Positions 7,072-14,301 of a DNA stretch of 15,198 nucleotides are shown here, one piece after another. Numbering within the stretch: position 1 is the stretch's first letter; every line of letters starts with the position of its first letter. The notes under the pieces are model-generated. The model made no database searches and was not told the DNA's origin. It saw nothing but the letters and a program-made list of their open reading frames with translations. Where the stretch lies: positions 1 through 15,198 of the forward strand of contig CALFPN010000002.1 in assembly GCA_937919015.1 (NCBI GenBank). Direction: 5' to 3'. This stretch comes from an uncultured Clostridia bacterium (GTDB taxonomy: Bacteria; Bacillota; Clostridia; Lachnospirales; Anaerotignaceae). A program made the translations under genes and the position numbers.

Positions 7072-7743
7072 ATGATATATTCTAAGCGGCAAATGTCAGA
7101 CTCCTATCTGATCGCCATGCTGCTGGCCATCGTCGGCGGTTTTTTGGATGCCTATACTTATGTGGCAAGAGGCGGTGTTTTCGCCAATGCCCAAACCGGC
7201 AATATCGTTCTTTTCGGGCTGCATCTGGCTGAAAGAGAATGGTTACCCGCCTTGTTCTATTTCATCCCCATTCTGGCCTTTGTACTGGGCATCTTTACAG
7301 ATGAATGGATCAAAAAAATCGTTCTTCCTATGCCCAACATACATTGGCGGCAGATCATCCTACTCTTTGAAGTTGCGATCCTGTTTATCGTGTCCTATCT
7401 GCCTTTAGGTGGTAACCATGACTTAATTGCCAATATTCTGGTTTCTTTCGTTTGCTCCCTGCAGGTGCAAAGTTTCCGTAAAGTTCACGGTCTACCCTAT
7501 GCATCTACCATGTGTACCGGCAATCTTCGCAGCGGGACGGAGCTGCTCTTCCGATTCACTCAAACGAAAAATCCGGTCGAACGCAAAAAAGCCTTGAAGT
7601 ACTATGGTGTGATCGTTTTTTTCATCCTCGGTGCCGGCATTGGCGGATTGATGACGAATCATTTCGGCAGTCTCACGGTGATTTTCTGCAATCTCCCCCT
7701 GCTTCTAGTGTTCACACTTCTTTTTATCAAAAATGAAAATTGA
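7072..7743 (+). CDS. YoaK/DUF1275 family membrane protein
   Basis: This is an integral membrane protein of 223 residues and unknown biochemical function. It matches the DUF1275 (YoaK) family by its N-terminal block, which includes GGFLDAYTYVARGGVFANAQ, followed by TGN and a conserved TMCTGNLRSGTELL segment. About six hydrophobic segments are visible (around residues 8-26, 50-70, 90-110, 117-135, 177-197 and 200-218). It starts 20 bases after comM with an AAAGAGG ribosome binding site, so it is probably cotranscribed. A shared function with ComM is not implied. It ends five bases before a bidirectional terminator. Confidence 0.9.
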   Translation: MIYSKRQMSDSYLIAMLLAIVGGFLDAYTYVARGGVFANAQTGNIVLFGLHLAEREWLPALFYFIPILAFVLGIFTDEWIKKIVLPMPNIHWRQIILLFEVAILFIVSYLPLGGNHDLIANILVSFVCSLQVQSFRKVHGLPYASTMCTGNLRSGTELLFRFTQTKNPVERKKALKYYGVIVFFILGAGIGGLMTNHFGSLTVIFCNLPLLLVFTLLFIKNEN

Positions 7744-7747
7744 CAGC

Positions 7748-7783
7748 AAAAACTCCATGCAGTTTGACCTACATGGAGTTTTT
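7748..7783. terminator. Bidirectional terminator between converging units
   Basis: The perfect 12-bp arms AAAAACTCCATG (7748-7759) and CATGGAGTTTTT (7772-7783) surround a 12-base loop. There is a T run on each strand, so it can end both the comM-DUF1275 transcript (plus) and the sbcD-sbcC transcript (minus). It fills almost the whole 40-base gap between the two stop codons. Confidence 0.9.
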
Positions 7784-10700
7784 TCATGCCTTCCATTCCA
7801 CAGTGCTGCCCGCACTGCCTTTTTTCACAATAATTTTTTTATCAATGGTCTCTTTCAATTCAGACACATGGGAGATAATACCTACCAGCCTGTTCCCATA
7901 GGAAAGCTTCTGCAATACTTCTACCGCCTGCTCTCTGGAGTGGTCATCCAGAGAGCCAAAGCCTTCATCAATAAACATGGCATCCATACGCACACCGCCG
8001 GCATGGGCCTGTATCACATCCGAAAGCCCCAAGGCCAGACAAAGGGACGCCTTGAAAGCTTCCCCGCCGGAAAGGGAGCGTACAGAACGGCTCTTCCCCG
8101 TATAATGGTCAAGAACTTCTACCTCCAAACCGGCCTGAGAACGTTTATTGGCAGCCTTTTGCGCGTGGAGCAAAAGATACCTGCCTTCCGTCATGTCCTT
8201 CAGACGCAGATTGGCCGCTTGCAAAATCTTCTGAAAATAGAATCCTTGTACGAACTGCTCAAAAGCAATTTTTTCCTTCCCTGTCAGCTCTCCATTCGCT
8301 GTTTTGGAAAGCTCCATGATGGGTAAATATTCTTTGATGGCTTTCTTCCGTAATGCAGACTCCTGCTTTGCATTTCCCAGCAGATTCTCCAAAACTGCTG
8401 TTTCCTGCTTTCGCAGATCGATTTCCGTTTTCATTGTTTCCTTTTTCTTTTCCAAAATCTGTTTCTGCTTGTCTAAAGCAGGAATGTCCTTCTGCTCCTT
8501 CCGGCTGCATTGCTGCTGCAGGGTCTCCGCCGTTTGTTTTAATAATGCAAGATCAGAAAAATAGTTTCTGTTTTCCATTTCCGCTTCTTCCAAAAGAGTG
8601 CGCTCCACTAAGATAGCCTGATACTCCTCCACATCTTTGAACTCATATCTGGCAAGGACTTCCGAAAAGTGTTCTTCAGCTTCTGCCGCCATTTTTTCTG
8701 CAGAAAGGATCTCTGTTTCCGCCTTTTCACCCAATGCAAAAAAACGTTCCTTTTCTTCTCTGACATTCTGCCATTCCATCTCCAGAGCCGCTTCTTCTTC
8801 TACTGCGGAAGTCAACTCCCGTTGTAAAACGGCGCATTTCTCTTCCATTTCCGAAACAGTCAACAGCCCCAGCTGCTCCTGCAAAATGGTATATTCCCCC
8901 TGTTTTTTCTGAAACAGAGAGTGTATCTCTGCCAGTTTGCCTTCTTTCTCCATCATGGCATCATCCTGTTCTGCCACTTTCTGTTCCAGCCTTTCCAGCT
9001 GTGGAATCAATGCTTCTATAGAAGCTGCTTTTTTGTGCTGTTCTGCTAATTTTGTTTGCATCACAGCATATTCTTTCCCTATAGCATCTCTTTCAGCAAA
9101 AAGGTCTCCGACGGTAAGCCCCAGCCTGTCACAGCCTTCCTGCAAATTCTTCTTTAAAAGCAGCAATGTTTCCTTCTCTGCTTTCCCTTCTTCTGCCAGT
9201 TGCTGCCGTTTTTTTGCTGCAATTTCCTGCACCGCCTGTTTTTCTTTCCATTCTATCTCCGTAGGTGCATTTACTGTTAGAACCGCCTTATGGGGATGAT
9301 GCACAGAGCCACAAACAGGACATGCTGCACCTTCCTCCAGATCAGCCGCAAGAAACCCTGCCTGTGCCCTGAGAAAAAGCGTTTCTGCCAGATCAGCATC
9401 TTCTTTTGCCGCCTGCCACGTTCTTTCTGCCTGCAAGTATATTTTTCTTAAATTTTGCAGTTCTTCTTCCTTTTTCTGAATCTCTGTTTCCTGCTTGAGA
9501 AAAGCCTCAATGGCATCGATCCGTTCTTTTTTCATACACAGGGTCTGCTCCTGCAGTTTGATCTCTGCCTGCAGTTTTTCCCCCTCAAGGATCGTCCTTT
9601 TCCATTCCTCTATCCTCTTTTTCTGAGCGTCGGATTCTTCCTTTATCGAAAAAAGCTGTTGTTCCAAGTCTGTTTTATCCTTGGAAAGCTGCTGCAATTC
9701 TTCTTCCAGAGCTTCTTTGCGGATATAACGAGCCTTTTCTTCATTCCATTTCCGCAGCTGTATCCGTTTTTCTTCCAGCACAGGCTTCTTTTCTGCAAAG
9801 GCGTCTTTTTGCTGCTGTAATTGCTGCAGTTTCCCTTCTGCTTTCTGCAGTGCTTCCTTATTTTTCTGCAAAAACTGTTCTATGTTTTTTAATGCAGAGA
9901 AAGCCTTTTCCGCCTCCTGGGCCGCAGGAAAAACATGATCCAAGGCCATTCTCTGTTTTTTCAGATATGCTGCTTCCATCTGTTTTTCTTCCATATGTGC
10001 AGCGGATGCCATCCATTCCTGTTTTGCCTTTTCTGCCTGTTCCAGCAGACGTTCTGTCTCCCTGCCTTCCGCCATCTGCAGTTCCAGTTGATGGATGTCC
10101 CGTTCGAAATCTGCCAAAACCGCTTCTTGTTCCGCCAGTTCCATTTTCTCCCTGCTCAGACGAATTTCCTGTTGGGAAATCATCGTATCACTCTGGTGCA
10201 AATCCGCTCTTTGTAGCTCACCGCCTGTCATCTGCCGTAAATACTGCAGCAATCGTTTTTCGCCATCTTCGAAATCAACGCGTTTTTCCTTCTCTGCTTC
10301 TTTCAGCCTTCTCTGAAAATCTGCATAGAGATTCGTGTGGAAAACCTTACGGAAAATGGCCCCTCTTTCTGTACTGTCTGCATACAGCAATTTCAGAAAT
10401 TCTCCTTGGGCGATCATACAGATCTGCTTAAACTGTTTTGCATCCACCCCAAGAAGTATCTCTATTTCATTTTTTACAGGGGTAAATCCCGTTGCAATGG
10501 TTTCCTTTTCTCCCTTTTCTTCCCGATAAAGGGCTGCATCGGCACTTTCCGCTGTCATCCCCTCCCCCCGCAGTTTTGGTCTCTGGTAGGCGGGATTTCT
10601 TACCACATGATACTGCTGTCCCTGATGGGAAAAAGTGAATGTCACATAGGTTTTTGTACTTGGTAAAGCAAAATCGCTGCGGACGCTGTCAATCCCTCGA

Positions 10701-10879
10701 TTGGAGCCACTGGCTTCCCCAAACAAAGCGAAGCAAATGGCGTCAAACAAGGTGGTCTTGCCGGCCCCCGTATCCCCACTGATCAGGAATAATCCCTGAC
10801 CGCCCAGCTTCTCAAAAGAGATTTCTGTACGTTCTGCAAAGGGGCCAAAAGCAGAAATTGTTAAGTTTAGTGGTTTCAT
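7784..10879 (-). CDS. sbcC: Exonuclease subunit SbcC (Rad50-like SMC ATPase)
   Basis: This is the ATPase partner of SbcD in the Mre11/Rad50-type complex, which cleaves DNA hairpins and processes blocked double-strand ends. The protein has 1031 residues, the usual size. It has an N-terminal ATPase lobe with Walker A GDTGAGKTT (35-43). Two very long heptad-rich coiled-coil arms (about 190-500 and 540-850) flank the zinc hook CPVC (C520 and C523), placed at the midpoint as expected. The C-terminal lobe has the ABC signature SGGEAFKASL (from 937) and Walker B MFIDEG (968-973), with the D-loop GSLD. The ATG overlaps the sbcD stop (ATGA), with GGAGGGAG inside the end of sbcD, so translation is probably coupled. 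It ends in the shared terminator. Confidence 0.97.
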   Translation of the reverse strand: MKPLNLTISAFGPFAERTEISFEKLGGQGLFLISGDTGAGKTTLFDAICFALFGEASGSNRGIDSVRSDFALPSTKTYVTFTFSHQGQQYHVVRNPAYQRPKLRGEGMTAESADAALYREEKGEKETIATGFTPVKNEIEILLGVDAKQFKQICMIAQGEFLKLLYADSTERGAIFRKVFHTNLYADFQRRLKEAEKEKRVDFEDGEKRLLQYLRQMTGGELQRADLHQSDTMISQQEIRLSREKMELAEQEAVLADFERDIHQLELQMAEGRETERLLEQAEKAKQEWMASAAHMEEKQMEAAYLKKQRMALDHVFPAAQEAEKAFSALKNIEQFLQKNKEALQKAEGKLQQLQQQKDAFAEKKPVLEEKRIQLRKWNEEKARYIRKEALEEELQQLSKDKTDLEQQLFSIKEESDAQKKRIEEWKRTILEGEKLQAEIKLQEQTLCMKKERIDAIEAFLKQETEIQKKEEELQNLRKIYLQAERTWQAAKEDADLAETLFLRAQAGFLAADLEEGAACPVCGSVHHPHKAVLTVNAPTEIEWKEKQAVQEIAAKKRQQLAEEGKAEKETLLLLKKNLQEGCDRLGLTVGDLFAERDAIGKEYAVMQTKLAEQHKKAASIEALIPQLERLEQKVAEQDDAMMEKEGKLAEIHSLFQKKQGEYTILQEQLGLLTVSEMEEKCAVLQRELTSAVEEEAALEMEWQNVREEKERFFALGEKAETEILSAEKMAAEAEEHFSEVLARYEFKDVEEYQAILVERTLLEEAEMENRNYFSDLALLKQTAETLQQQCSRKEQKDIPALDKQKQILEKKKETMKTEIDLRKQETAVLENLLGNAKQESALRKKAIKEYLPIMELSKTANGELTGKEKIAFEQFVQGFYFQKILQAANLRLKDMTEGRYLLLHAQKAANKRSQAGLEVEVLDHYTGKSRSVRSLSGGEAFKASLCLALGLSDVIQAHAGGVRMDAMFIDEGFGSLDDHSREQAVEVLQKLSYGNRLVGIISHVSELKETIDKKIIVKKGSAGSTVEWKA

Positions 10880-12006
10880 TCCGCTCCCTCCATTCCTTTC
10901 CAGATTTTTTGCAATAGTTTATGCTGGGTTTCATCCAACTCCTTCTCATTTTGCTTTTCAAAAAAGACAGCAAATAGTTCATCGGGCTTGATCTCTTCCA
11001 TATCCACAGTGATTTCCTGCTCATATGCACTGTCCCTTTGGGCAAATTCCAATGTCATCAGGTTTGGATATACACTGCGCAGCTGGCCGATGGGATCAAG
11101 GAGGGCTTCCTGGTTCGTCAAAACACATCGGATATAATCTTCAGAGCCGCCCTCTGCCTTTGCCGTATCAATCAATTCCTGCAAAGGCCCTCTGATCTCC
11201 CGATAGCTACGTTTTGTTTCCAAAGGGATAAAATCCATGAAAACAGTTCCTTTTTCTTTCAGTTCCACCACTGTGATTCCTTTTTTTTGGCGAATCTCCG
11301 AAAAAGAATAAGGCATGGGAGAACCTGCATACCGCACCGTATCTTTCCCGATCCGCTGGGGACTATGCAAATGGCCCAAAGCCGCATAATCGAAATGAAA
11401 GAAAAGAGATGCATCAATCTCCTCCACACCGCCCAGGGAGAGCATTTCCGAATCACTGCGTTCCGCCTTCCCTTTCCACGTTACAAACTGATGTACCAGA
11501 ATGATATTTCTCTCTGTAAAGTCGATTTCCGCTCTTTCCAGCAGTGCTTTTGCCGCTTCTCCGTAAGAAGAGAAACTTTCTCCCAACGCACCATTGACAT
11601 GGGCCCGCTTGAAAAAGGGCATCAGCCAGATATTTACATTCCCGAATACATCTGTTTCTGTAAACTGTTCCGGCTTTCCATGGATACTGCCCGCAATATG
11701 GATGCCATTCTTCCCCATGATCTCCTTCCCAAATTCCAATCTCTGGGCAGAATCATGGTTCCCCGCGATCATATAGGTGGGCAATCTTCTCTCTGAAAGC
11801 TCTGTCAGAAACCAGTCCAGCAACTTTACAGCCTCCGTCGGTGGTACAGGCTTATCATACACATCCCCTGTAATCAGCAGAATATCCGGCTTTTCTTCTT
11901 CAATTTTATTTAAAACGGTTTGCAGCAGTTCTCTCTGCTCCTCCAGCATGGAAAATTCATATACACGCTTTCCCAGATGCAAGTCACTGATATGGAACAA
12001 TTTCAT
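10876..12006 (-). CDS. sbcD: Exonuclease subunit SbcD (Mre11-like nuclease)
   Basis: SbcD is the Mn-dependent nuclease subunit that works with SbcC at DNA hairpins and ends. The 376-residue protein shows all metallophosphoesterase motifs in order: DLH (D8, H10), GDVYD (47-51), GNHD (82-85), a histidine in LVHQFV, and GHLH near the middle. The C-terminal capping and SbcC-binding region follows. It starts at an ATG with TTAGGAGG upstream and is followed immediately by sbcC with a 4-base overlap. Upstream lies the azoreductase-like gene, but a terminator stands between them. I could not find a convincing separate sbcD promoter in the 58-base gap. Confidence 0.97.
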   Translation of the reverse strand: MKLFHISDLHLGKRVYEFSMLEEQRELLQTVLNKIEEEKPDILLITGDVYDKPVPPTEAVKLLDWFLTELSERRLPTYMIAGNHDSAQRLEFGKEIMGKNGIHIAGSIHGKPEQFTETDVFGNVNIWLMPFFKRAHVNGALGESFSSYGEAAKALLERAEIDFTERNIILVHQFVTWKGKAERSDSEMLSLGGVEEIDASLFFHFDYAALGHLHSPQRIGKDTVRYAGSPMPYSFSEIRQKKGITVVELKEKGTVFMDFIPLETKRSYREIRGPLQELIDTAKAEGGSEDYIRCVLTNQEALLDPIGQLRSVYPNLMTLEFAQRDSAYEQEITVDMEEIKPDELFAVFFEKQNEKELDETQHKLLQKIWKGMEGAE

Positions 12007-12021
12007 AAAGTCCCTCCTAAT

Positions 12022-12052
12022 AAAAAACGGCAGTAAATACCGCCGCTTTTTT
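12022..12052 (-). terminator. Terminator after the azoreductase-like gene
   Basis: CGGCAGTA (12028-12035) and TACCGCCG (12038-12045) form an 8-bp stem with one G-U pair in the minus-strand RNA. The stem is tight, with a loop of about 2-4 bases, and is followed by TTTTTT (12027-12022). A T run on the other side (12047-12052) makes it possibly bidirectional. It ends only about 6 bases before the sbcD ribosome binding site. Confidence 0.75.
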
Positions 12053-12064
12053 CTATTTCATTTT

Positions 12065-12655
12065 TCAAAATGTTTTCGCCACTTCCGTCGCTTTTTCTTT
12101 TGCTTTATCCATCAGTTCTTCCACGGGCCATGCCCCGATATCCAGCCCCTCTGCCGCTACACAGTCATATCTGTCGATGCCAAAGAAGGCTGACATCTGT
12201 TTCAGATAGGCGGAGCCCTGTTCCATGGGGGAATCCGTATAAATGCCGCCTCTTGCCGTCAGATATACCATATGATCCGCCTTACAAAGGCCATGGAGAC
12301 CATGTTCGTCCGTATGGAAAGTGATGCCGTCTACACAAAGATTTTCAATATAAACCTTCAGTAATGCAGGAAAGCTCAGATCCCAGAAAGGTGCTGCAAT
12401 CACAATTTTATCTACAGCCGCAAACTGGTGGGCATAACGGAAACGGGGATGTTCCAAATTACCTTCTTCCAGAAGACGTTCTCTCTGCAGAAAGAATCCA
12501 TCGGAAAAATAAGACAGATTTTCATCCATCAGGCAAAGGGTTTCCACCTCATATTCCCCTGTTTTCTGTAGTTCAGCAATGAAATGATCTGCCAGCTGTT
12601 TGGAACGGGAGCCTTCTCTACGAATACAGCAATCTACAAACAATACTTTTTTCAT
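12065..12655 (-). CDS. FMN-dependent NADH azoreductase / flavodoxin-like NAD(P)H:quinone reductase
   Basis: The 196-residue protein has a flavodoxin-like fold. The beta strand KKVLFVDCCIR with a following SRSKQLADHF segment forms the FMN phosphate loop. IVIAAPFWDLSFPALLKVYIE is the usual FMN-binding and dimer block (here 21 residues, quoted to show the PFWDLS core), and YLTARGGIY is the third FMN loop. These are features of the AzoR/quinone reductase family, which transfers two electrons from NAD(P)H to quinones or azo compounds. The natural substrate cannot be read from sequence. The ATG has AAGGAG upstream. The gene has its own promoter in the gap after the hydrolase gene and its own terminator, so it appears monocistronic. 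Confidence 0.82.
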   Translation of the reverse strand: MKKVLFVDCCIRREGSRSKQLADHFIAELQKTGEYEVETLCLMDENLSYFSDGFFLQRERLLEEGNLEHPRFRYAHQFAAVDKIVIAAPFWDLSFPALLKVYIENLCVDGITFHTDEHGLHGLCKADHMVYLTARGGIYTDSPMEQGSAYLKQMSAFFGIDRYDCVAAEGLDIGAWPVEELMDKAKEKATEVAKTF

Positions 12656-12711
12656 TTGGATCTCTCCTTACCTTTTCCATCATACCAATACAAGCATTTT
12701 ATTTTACATTC

Positions 12712-12740
12712 AGTATAGCATAAAACATGAGAATCTTCAA
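12712..12740 (-). promoter_or_regulatory. Promoter for the azoreductase-like gene
   Basis: On the minus strand TTGAAG (-35, 12740-12735) and TATACT (-10, 12717-12712) are separated by 17 bases, with an extended -10 TG (TGC before the box). The start would be near 12705, with a leader of about 50 nt. No clear hairpin terminator of the upstream hydrolase gene is present in the 12741-12777 remainder. Confidence 0.65.
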
Positions 12741-12777
12741 ATCATCCAAAACAATCCTCCGCTTATCGAAAAAGCTG

Positions 12778-13701
12778 TTATATGTGAAATTCCAACCATT
12801 CCAGTACATCCTGAAAGACTTCCTCTCGATTCAATTCATTGATAAGTTCATGACGTGCTTCGGGATAAAGAATACATTCCACATCCTGCATGCCGGAAGT
12901 ATAAAAGGCATTGACCGCTTTTTTCACGCCCTTGCCGAAATCGCCCACTGGGTCCATTTCTCCGGAAATGAAGAGAATCGGCAGGTCTTCATCCATTTTT
13001 CCCAGCTGCATTTTATCCTGCGCCAGATACATGGAACGAAACAGCGTGCGATAACCGTTTAATGTAAACAGAAAGCCGCATTTCTGGTCAGCCACATATT
13101 TTGCAACGGCCTCCTCGTTTCGGGAAAGCCAGTCTTTCGGTGTTTTTGCCGGTTCAAAGGCCTTATTGATAGAGCCAAACGCAAGCTGATTGATGATCGG
13201 ACAGCGATACTTATCCCCGCGAAAGATCGTACCCAGTTTTGTCAAAAGCAGTGCGCCTTCCAGAACAGGCTTCGGCTGCCAACCTGTACCGCAGATTATG
13301 GCACCATCAATATCATTGGGATACATACAGAGATATCTTCTCGCAAAAAACGAACCCATGCTGTGACCAAACAGAAAATGAGGGATATTCGGATATTTTT
13401 TCTGCAAAAGCAGTGTCATTCTATGTAGATCCTGCAATGCGCAGATATCTCCTCTCTTTTTTGCAAAATAACCTTTCTGCCATTCTTCTGTATAAGAATC
13501 TCCGTGACCCAGATGGTCATTACCTGCCACCAGAATACCATGAACATTCATAAATTTTGCAAATTCCTCATAACGCTCCACATATTCTACCATACCATGG
13601 GAAATCTGTACGGTGGCTCTGGGCTTCGTTTCTGTCTCCCAAATCACGGCATGCAGCTTTGTATTGCCATCAGAAGAAGGAAAATAAATATGCTTTTTCA
13701 T
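12778..13701 (-). CDS. Lysophospholipase / monoacylglycerol lipase-like alpha/beta hydrolase
   Basis: The product is a cytoplasmic serine hydrolase of 307 residues (Hydrolase_4 / serine aminopeptidase S33-like family) with no signal peptide or membrane segment. It shows the oxyanion region QISHGMVEYVERY (32-44), the nucleophile elbow GHSMG (Ser114), the acid in SGEMDPVGD (Asp250) and His284 in EARHELINE. This layout is typical of YtpA- and PldB-like enzymes acting on lysophospholipids or monoacylglycerols; the true substrate is unknown. I place the start at the ATG at 13701, behind GGAAGG. A TTG seven codons upstream (13722) is possible but overlaps the ribosome binding site. The yajC terminator stands just upstream, so its promoter is not obvious. 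Confidence 0.88.
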   Translation of the reverse strand: MKKHIYFPSSDGNTKLHAVIWETETKPRATVQISHGMVEYVERYEEFAKFMNVHGILVAGNDHLGHGDSYTEEWQKGYFAKKRGDICALQDLHRMTLLLQKKYPNIPHFLFGHSMGSFFARRYLCMYPNDIDGAIICGTGWQPKPVLEGALLLTKLGTIFRGDKYRCPIINQLAFGSINKAFEPAKTPKDWLSRNEEAVAKYVADQKCGFLFTLNGYRTLFRSMYLAQDKMQLGKMDEDLPILFISGEMDPVGDFGKGVKKAVNAFYTSGMQDVECILYPEARHELINELNREEVFQDVLEWLEFHI

Positions 13702-13726
13702 AAAAACACACCTTCCTTTCAAAAGA

Positions 13727-13763
13727 TAAAAAAATCAGACTCCTGCAGACAGGAATCTGATTT
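13727..13763 (-). terminator. Terminator after yajC
   Basis: The 14-base arms AAATCAGACTCCTG (13732-13745) and CAGGAATCTGATTT (13750-13763) pair with a single mismatch around the loop CAGA. On the minus strand the hairpin starts eight bases after the yajC stop and is followed by an unbroken T run. The T run ends only about 25 bases before the ATG of the hydrolase gene. Confidence 0.88.
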
Positions 13764-13771
13764 GATATACT

Positions 13772-14209
13772 TTATTCGCCTTTGCTGAAAAGACCTTTTT
13801 TCTTTTTGGGTTCTTCTTCCTGTACAGGTGCTTCCATGGACAGATTCAGTTCCGCCTTACCGAAAACCTCTGTTTTCGCAACGGGGACACGAACGCCTCT
13901 GTTCATACCAAATTCAATGATCCATGCATCATATGTTTCATCTACAACTTTGCCGTAGAAACCACTGTTTGTAATGATGGAATCACCAACAACGATTGCA
14001 TTTCTCAGTTCAGCCAGTTTCTTTTCCTTTTTCTGTGTAGGTCTTACAGACAGGAAATACATAATTACCAGCAGAACCACGCAGTAAACAACAATCAGCA
14101 TTACAGGGTGCTCTGTACCCCATGCGCCAAAAAGACCTGTTTTCTGTGTTGTCTGTGCTGCAGCTTCCCCTGTAGGTGCAATTACTGTGTCAAGTAAAAA
14201 AGGTGCCAT
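13772..14209 (-). CDS. yajC: Preprotein translocase accessory subunit YajC
   Basis: YajC is a small single-pass membrane protein associated with SecDF and the SecYEG translocon. From the ATG at 14209 (AGGAGAG upstream) it has 145 residues. There is a polar N-terminal segment, then one membrane helix (about 35-54, ending MYFLSVRP). The basic stretch TQKKEKK and the family core VVGDSIITNSGFYGKVVDE follow, and a charged C-terminal tail ends PKKKKGLFSKGE. It is somewhat longer than many YajC proteins because of the extra N- and C-terminal tails. A further 14 in-frame codons upstream are unlikely to be used, because the ribosome binding site lies inside them. It follows tgt, as is common, but has its own promoter and terminator, and secD/secF are not next to it. 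Confidence 0.92.
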   Translation of the reverse strand: MAPFLLDTVIAPTGEAAAQTTQKTGLFGAWGTEHPVMLIVVYCVVLLVIMYFLSVRPTQKKEKKLAELRNAIVVGDSIITNSGFYGKVVDETYDAWIIEFGMNRGVRVPVAKTEVFGKAELNLSMEAPVQEEEPKKKKGLFSKGE

Positions 14210-14260
14210 TGCTCTCTCTCCTAACTTCATTCGACTTAATTTTTGTTTCACTAATAGATA

Positions 14261-14289
14261 ATTATATATAATTTTTTATTTTCCGTCAA
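14261..14289 (-). promoter_or_regulatory. Strong promoter for yajC
   Basis: On the minus strand TTGACG (-35, 14289-14284) and a perfect TATAAT (-10, 14266-14261) are separated by exactly 17 bases of AT-rich DNA. It lies wholly in the gap between tgt and yajC. This is the closest match to consensus in the window. Confidence 0.8.
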
Positions 14290-14301
14290 GTATTGCAGAT
14301 T

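Noticed and set aside
8400..10300. Low-complexity, Glu/Lys/Gln-rich and CTGCAG-rich stretch suggestive of repeats.
   Set aside because: It is the coding DNA of the SbcC coiled-coil arms (Leu-Gln codons, heptads), not a nucleotide repeat array.
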